A stretch of 64,000 bases of DNA. Origin: Gliomastix tumulicola (lineage: Eukaryota > Ascomycota > Sordariomycetes > Hypocreales > Bionectriaceae). The notes beneath the pieces are model-generated. The model saw only the letters and a program-made list of their open reading frames with translations. It had not been told where the DNA came from and made no database searches. Location: assembly GCA_001599755.1 (NCBI GenBank), contig BCHX01000001.1:2108001-2172000 (forward strand), read 5' to 3'. Position numbers and translations under genes: made by a program. Positions 58,520 to 64,000 of this stretch are shown piece by piece (the stretch's first letter is position 1; each line of letters starts with the position of its first letter).

Positions 58520-59473
58520 AGAAGGTTTAGGGTGATGATCTGGAGGAGCGAGGATAATGTGCGATCACAGCATGTGTACTGTATGATTTAGATTTTTTGG
58601 TCTACCTGTCTTATCTCGGATCGAATTTACACGTATTATTATTATTGTCTGTCTGTTTCATGTTTCATGTTTCCTGCTTCCAGGCCTCGTCATGAGGCAC
58701 CACATTCCGGGAACGATACCCGCGTCCGCTGAGCCGGATCCACTATCAGGGCGCTGTCTTTCCCATTTCAGGGCCCTGCAAGCCCTGCGAGGACGTCTCA
58801 GGGCACTTTTGACGGGGTCAGCACAGCCCCTCTCCGCCCTTTTCCCACTAACCACCACCCCACTATCGTCACTCTCAGCAGTGAACACGCGGCAGATCCT
58901 CCCAGCATCCCCCCAACATCGGATGCATTAGACAGGTCTGAGAAATCCAGAGATGAAGGAGTGAACGTCCTGTCTCTCTGACGGTGGTCTGATTGAGGGA
59001 CTTTCTATCTGATCCCCCCAGAGTTCTACCGAAAGGGAGGTGGAGGGCGCGCGCTTCTAGGACTAGCATATGCAAGGCAGGAAACTACGGAGGTGCTTTA
59101 CGTAGATGCCTGCTTGCTCAGCCTCAACCGCAACAGGCCACGTCTTGTGGGAAAAAAAAGGTACCAAATACCAACAGCACCCACATCCAGCTCTGACTCT
59201 CATTCTCTCTGCTCACACACACACTCTCTCTCTCTCCTCTCGAGACTCGTCATCTCATTCCCCGTCGCTCGGTAAACCCTCTAGGCTGCCTCTCGTCGTG
59301 ATACTCGGGGCCCTTTCCCCCCCCGTTCTCCTCTTGTGTTTCTTGCCACCACCCCGATTCGTGTCTACCTGGTTCTCGGGCTCCGTTCCTTATTTGTCAT
59401 TTGTTCTTGTGCCTCGTGACTCGGCCGTTGCTTTTGCTTTATTTGCTCGGTCGTGGGTGGCCAGCTCAACGCT
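58520..59473. other. intergenic region
   Basis: 3' UTR of the zinc-cluster gene, with an ATT-rich stretch near 58634-58645 and a tttcatg-type repeat near 58656-58672, and the promoter of the membrane-protein gene, with CT-rich leader tracts from 59200 to 59470. No gene seen. Confidence 0.5.
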
Positions 59474-61471
59474 ATGTATGGCCTCGCTGGCAATGGAGCC
59501 TTACTCCTGACGACCGCCTCACTGCTGGCCTGGCCCGTGTGTGCCTGGGCCGGAGGACATCCTGAGGCGCTACCGGCCTCGTCATCTGTATCCTCAGTAT
59601 CAGGTGAGCATCATCTCTTGCTCTATATGCCAACTCCCTATCTATAGTCTATAATCCAAAGCATTTAGCGCTAATGATTCGTTCGCTGTGTAGATGTTGA
59701 CGCGTACGGTGCCTATGTGACCCTGGATATTGGCCAAGACCGTGAACTGGTTTGTCTCTCTGGTCCGCTAAGAGATTGTCCGCCTATCTAATCCGTGTTA
59801 TTTTTCTTTCTCCCCCCCTTCACAGGTCCTCCGACTCGACCTCGGCGACACAGACCGGGTCTGCAGCCCGTCCGTGCCTTCGGTATACGGCCAGTCGCTC
59901 CACTCCAAGCCCGACGGCCAGGGAAGGGGCCGTCTCACTCTCGGTGACGATGAGTCCGGCTCTTCATCTGTCCAGGCCCGGTGGACGCGGGAGTGCATCA
60001 CGGAGGAGGAGGAGGAGGAGAAGGCGGCCGCCGGGGGCGAGGCCGAGGCCGTGGAAGTCGCTCAGAGTCTCAACATGACGCTCGAGTCGGTCGACGGCCA
60101 CGCCCTCGTCCCCGAGGTCTCCTTCCTCGCCGTCCTCGCATCCTCCGGCGCATCCACCGACGCCGGACAGCAGTCGGTCGTGTCGTACTCCCTCCGCCTG
60201 GAGAGCGAGGACTTTGCGCGGCGGCCGAAGACGTACGTCCACTCGTCGACCTTCGGGCGGCCCGGGAGCGGGAGCGAGGCCGTGGCGGACATGGAGAGCA
60301 CGCCCAAGACGTCGCTGTGGAAGTGCGGCGGCTTCAGGTGCGTGTTTGATAACCTCAGGGACCGCATCGGCAAGCTCAGGCAGGACTTTTACGAGTGGAG
60401 GAAGCCGCAGCAGAAGCATGGCTCTGCGTCTACGGATGCGGTGGAGTCGTATACGGCGGTGTATGAAGACGATGACGCTACGGACGACCAGGGCACACAG
60501 CCCGAGAGCCAAGAAGAGGAGGACGAGGATGGCAGCAGCTCATGGTGGCATATCTCGGAGAGGCCATCGGGGCACCATCAGCATGATCAGCAGAGAGTCA
60601 AGCCCATCCAGTCTACCGTGGCAGCTGTTGTGGCGGCGACCGTGACGCCGAGTCACACCCCTTTCGCCATACCTTCTATCGTGAGTTTCTGACCGACCCT
60701 TGCCTGGATATGCTGCATTGGAAGAAACGCAAGCTAACCGTTAATCCAAAGCCCCCGCCGGATAAGAGCCTCGTCATGACGCTGGTCCTGGCGGCCGTGG
60801 CCTTCACCGTGTTCTCCCTCTCGAGCATCTGCCTTATCCGGATGCGATACACCCCGGAGATTGAGCGCCGACCTCGACCGTCGACACACAGGGAGACCCG
60901 CGAGGAGCGCTGCGCCCGCCTGGCGATGCGGAGGGAGGCGGCCAAGACCTTCTTCCGTCGCCTCTTCTGCGGCATCTTCAGCTTCAGCGAGAAGGACTGT
61001 TCCTCACGGGAGGGGCCTCAGGGCCGCGACCTCCGGGCTGAGGCGTCGGCAACGGCGGCCACTATGCACGGGGACAACGACTCGATGACGACCACGACCA
61101 CGATGGAGCAGGAGCTCGCAGGGTTCAGAGAGGCTGCGAGCATGGTCAGCAACCTCATCGCGGCAGAGGAAGGGCGACACCGGATGATGCAGCGCACGCA
61201 GCCAGAGCTCCCTATCGCCGCCACACCTCCTGTCCCGATTCCCACTCCCAACCGACACATGTACGCCTATCCTGGATACAACTACCCAACCAGCGGGCTC
61301 GCCTCCCCGCCCTCCTATGAAGTCGACACGGCCGAAGCCTCGATGGTCTCGGACGGGTTCCGGTATTCACCGGGCCAGTTCGAGTTCCAGTACTCGCCGA
61401 GCAGTTCCCCTGGGGCCGGTACCCAGGCTCCTAGCAACAGCGACAGGCTGGGCTACGGCAACAAGGACTGA
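59474..61471 (+). CDS. type I membrane protein of unknown function
   Basis: Not recognised. Exons 59474-59603, 59694-59749, 59826-60680 and 60752-61471 give 586 residues. The layout is clear: a signal peptide (about 1-26, ending WA-GGH), an extracellular or luminal domain of about 320 residues, one transmembrane helix (about 353-375), then a cytosolic tail of 210 residues. The luminal part has a conserved-looking core (DAYGAYVTLDIGQDREL, VLRLDLGDTDRVC, WKCGGFRCVFDNLRDRIGKL) with few cysteines, and acidic low-complexity inserts. The tail starts with basic residues and has Cys residues, a TTTTT run, Tyr/Pro-rich stretches and an NYPTSGL segment. A receptor- or sensor-like architecture is suggested; the ligand and role are unknown. 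Intron 2 has a GTTTGT donor, but the acceptor and frame are good. Confidence 0.8.
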
Positions 61472-61861
61472 AGAGCAGAGAAACGAACCTTCTTCCTTTT
61501 CCCCTTTCCTCCCCTTTCTTTGTTTCTCTCATACATATATATGTTCATGTACGAGGCTGAAAAGATGTCCGGATTTGACTTAAACCAAGAGCTGGAATAC
61601 TTAATGATCTGACCCAAGGGGGGAGACGTTCTATAACGTATAATGCTTGAAGAAGCGAAGCCAGAAAGCGATTGGGCTGTTCTTTTTGATTTATATTCTA
61701 TGATGAATTTTATTATTATTTGATGCCTTTAATGTGTGTATTTGTTTATGTGATGTGTCTTGCTTTCGCCGTTTGTATGTATGTATGTTTTATCTCGTAT
61801 TTGTTTGTTGGTAGTCGTGAGTATCGTCATCATCGTCCCTCGTACATGATGTTACATTTAC
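61472..61861. other. convergent intergenic region
   Basis: 3' ends of the membrane-protein gene and the TatD-family gene. AT-rich from about 61680 to 61800, with tgtatgtatgtatg units near 61775. No gene seen. Confidence 0.55.
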
Positions 61862-63151
61862 TCATCCGAAGATGAATCTCTCGAAATTCTTCCGTATCGT
61901 AGACACGCCCTCCTCCAACCCCCAGCCCTTGATCCTGCACACCTCGCGGTACATCCACTCCAGCGCCCGGTCCATCTCCTCCCCGGCGATGTGCAGGTCG
62001 CTCTCCACGAGCAGCTTGTCGTCCGGCACCTGCCGAATCACCTCGACGGTCCGGGCCCGCCCCGCCTCCCCGCCCATGTTCACGGCGGCCGAGAAGGAGA
62101 AGAAGACGTCGGCCGGGTTGGTCGGCTGCAGCCACTGGTGCAGGATCTCGGGGCTGCCGCTGAAGGAGTGCAGACATATCCGGGGCGGGAACGGCTTGCC
62201 CCCCGTTTGCGCATTCCGTCGTCTCGGAGGTTGCTCGTCGTCGTCTTCGTCCTTGTCGTCTTCGGACTCGCTGTCGGAAGGCGGCGGTTGCGCGGCGTCC
62301 ATCTTGCGCTTGCGCTTGGAGACGTACTCCAGCTCGTGGCCCTTCCAGCACCGACAGACGGACTCGAAGAGGACGCCGTGCGCCTGGACACCGTGGACGC
62401 TGACGGCGCGGCCTGTCTCTCCGGCGAGGCGGAGCTGGGCTTCGAGGACGGCCTGCTGGTGCGGCATGCGCACGCGGTACGGGCTGAGCGGTCTGCCTTC
62501 CCGGCCTCCTGGCGTGAGACCCTCGTCTCTGTCCGGAGCCGCCGTTGGTGACGAGGGGGAGGACCACTGCCGGGGCAGGCGGAAGGCTTTATCTAGGCCG
62601 ATCTCGCCTACGAGGGCGAGTGGGTGGGTTGCGAGGTAGCCCCGCGTTGCGTCGAGGAAGGAGGACAAGGCGATGGGCGTGGGCAGGGACGAGACGAAGT
62701 CCTCCCACTGTGTGTCCTTGGCCGGGGAGGGCTGCAGCACAGCTTGATAATGTGACCTCTTCGCCTCCTCCTCTGAGTCTCCATGACTACCCAGGTCAAA
62801 CGTCGGCTGCGCAGCCGTGTCGTCGTAGATCTGGTGCGAGAACCATGGATGCCAGCCGAACGCAGCAACCACCTTGGACCCCTCGCCGCCGGCCTCATCC
62901 AGCGAGGAGGCCACGCCCAGCTGGCCCGCGACCTGGGCGACGAGCTGCTGGTCCTGCGAGCGCGTGGCCATGACGGTCAGGGCGTGCGCGCGCATCGAGG
63001 CGATGCTGGCGATGGAGGCCATCGTGTCCGTCGGGTGGCAGTGGGCGTCGAAGGCGCCGAGGTGCCAGGGGAAAGGGATGGTGCCGTCTGCATGATCCGA
63101 GTCCGTGACGGGGTCGTCCCTCTTGTCCTGGGATCCCTCGTGTTGGCACAT
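61862..63151 (-). CDS. TatD-family metal-dependent hydrolase (Scn1-like)
   Basis: TatD-related TIM-barrel hydrolase, nearest in character to the fission-yeast Cut9-interacting protein Scn1. The single exon encodes 429 residues. Metal-site motifs: FDAHCHPTD (His37 and His39), LVGEIGLD (bridging Glu), SVHGVQAHG, LHSFSGSPEI and ESDLH in place of the ETD seen in bacterial TatD. An acidic, low-complexity insertion (SESEDDKDEDDDEQ) splits the barrel between two conserved segments, and Ala/Pro-rich insertions lie before it. ATG 63151 is the first in-frame start. The substrate is unknown; TatD relatives are nucleases, but Scn1 is known mainly from its binding partner. Confidence 0.88.
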   Translation of the reverse strand: MCQHEGSQDKRDDPVTDSDHADGTIPFPWHLGAFDAHCHPTDTMASIASIASMRAHALTVMATRSQDQQLVAQVAGQLGVASSLDEAGGEGSKVVAAFGWHPWFSHQIYDDTAAQPTFDLGSHGDSEEEAKRSHYQAVLQPSPAKDTQWEDFVSSLPTPIALSSFLDATRGYLATHPLALVGEIGLDKAFRLPRQWSSPSSPTAAPDRDEGLTPGGREGRPLSPYRVRMPHQQAVLEAQLRLAGETGRAVSVHGVQAHGVLFESVCRCWKGHELEYVSKRKRKMDAAQPPPSDSESEDDKDEDDDEQPPRRRNAQTGGKPFPPRICLHSFSGSPEILHQWLQPTNPADVFFSFSAAVNMGGEAGRARTVEVIRQVPDDKLLVESDLHIAGEEMDRALEWMYREVCRIKGWGLEEGVSTIRKNFERFIFG

Positions 63152-63433
63152 GATCCTTTCTCACATGTCCTGGGTGACGGTGAGGGGATGATGTCAAGGT
63201 ACAGTTACAAACGAAACGCCCGTCTCAGATTGTCGATGGCGGAGTGTGGGGAACTTGGGGTAAGGGACGCTTGTACTATCACATGTGAAACGCTGACACC
63301 CGCATGCTCGACCAGGTATTAGTACATGCACACAACTACCTTCCACCTGCATTCCGTTCACCCTCGCGACTTGCATCTTTCCCTCACTTCAACTCCTCAC
63401 AGCAGCGCAATGATATAGTAAGACCAGCACAGA

Positions 63434-64000
63434 ATGGGCCTCATCAACCCTGTCTACGCCCTCACCATCCCCTCCCTCGTCCTCATCACCATCCCGCTCG
63501 CCATCCTCGCCACCATCACCACCACCCTCGCCTTCTCCGTGCTCTTCCTGCGCGCCCTGGCTGTCTACCTCGACCTCGTCCTCTCCTTCGTCCCGCAGTC
63601 GCTCACCGGCCCGTCTTCATCATCATCGTCATCCTCCCCCTCCTCTTCTTCTCCCGCGCAGCAGCAGGCACTGCGCGCACGCACCCTCAAGCACGCCCAG
63701 TCGCCACCCCCGCCGCCGCTGGTCCTCTCCTCGCCGCACTCCTCAACCCGGAGTCTCCATCCGCGCCGCCGCCGCCGCAGCTCGGCGAGCGTCGTCTCGG
63801 CGCCCATCAGCGAGCGCGGGCTGGGCCTCATCCCGAGTGTCGGCGCCGAGCGCGACTTCGAGGGCATCGGCGGGTGGCGCCGCGTCAACGGCCACGGCGG
63901 GCAGAGCGACGACGACGACGACCTGGCTTGGACGACGGTGAATCCGCCCTTGCAGCTGCAGCTCCCGCGGCACCATGCGCGGTCCGCCTCCGGGCCGTCA
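63434..64000 (+). CDS. membrane protein of unknown function, 3' end outside window
   Basis: Open from ATG 63434 to the last base of the window (189 codons), so the C terminus is missing. The first 50 residues hold one long hydrophobic helix (about 10-35, starting LTIPSLVLITIPLAILA), possibly two with LAVYLDLVLSF. Then follow a Ser run, a Gln/Ala-rich stretch, a polyproline and a poly-Arg segment. A short, better-ordered patch comes next (ISERGLGLIPSVGAERDFEGIGGWR), then an Asp run. The patch looks conserved, the rest disordered. It shares a 282-bp divergent promoter region with the TatD-family gene. Not recognised. Confidence 0.7.
   Translation, partial: MGLINPVYALTIPSLVLITIPLAILATITTTLAFSVLFLRALAVYLDLVLSFVPQSLTGPSSSSSSSSPSSSSPAQQQALRARTLKHAQSPPPPPLVLSSPHSSTRSLHPRRRRRSSASVVSAPISERGLGLIPSVGAERDFEGIGGWRRVNGHGGQSDDDDDLAWTTVNPPLQLQLPRHHARSASGPS

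Overview
This window is nuclear DNA from a filamentous ascomycete (Pezizomycotina). A Sordariomycete-like genome is my inference from protein character and gene style. I read 25 protein-coding genes, 23 complete and two near the window edges, by joining exons at GT-AG introns. Most introns are 50-130 nt, many with a CTRAC-type branch site, and third codon positions are GC-rich. Reading frame holds across every proposed junction. I see no rRNA, tRNA or CRISPR array.

Layout. 0-15 kb: an Atg22-like transporter, a GPI-anchored GH17 glucanase (eglC-like), a ZIP zinc transporter, a 244-bp terminal-inverted-repeat element in a 3.2-kb spacer, an arrestin-like protein and a TMN/EMP70 endomembrane protein. 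15-26 kb: an aromatic-amino-acid decarboxylase, a small basic protein, the phospholipase NTE1 and a 699-residue protein with a weak F-box-like segment. 26-41 kb: a dense block of conserved genes, mostly nuclear or housekeeping: GPN2, POP5, the molybdenum-cofactor protein cnxE, V-ATPase c'' (vma16), TFIIA gamma, a TMEM42-like protein, a CLC chloride channel, a Dpb3-like histone-fold protein and LEA1. 41-48 kb: VPS15, an orphan coding-like fragment and an unrecognised 415-residue protein. 48.2-53.4 kb: a 5-kb stretch with no gene I can support. 53-64 kb: a PNPOx-like flavoprotein, a Zn(II)2Cys6 regulator, a type I membrane protein, a TatD-family hydrolase and a small membrane protein cut by the window end.

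How the genes fit together. There is no operon logic and no convincing secondary-metabolite cluster. Several products act in the endomembrane and vacuolar system (Atg22-like, ZIP, TMN, NTE1, V-ATPase c'', CLC, VPS15). Others act in nuclear RNA and transcription (GPN2, POP5, TFIIA gamma, Dpb3-like, LEA1). This looks like ordinary chromosomal mixing. Many neighbours share divergent promoters of about 400 bp or convergent 3' ends only 38-70 bp apart. The least explained parts are the inverted-repeat element, the orphan fragment near 46.6 kb, the 5-kb gene-poor stretch and five unrecognised proteins.
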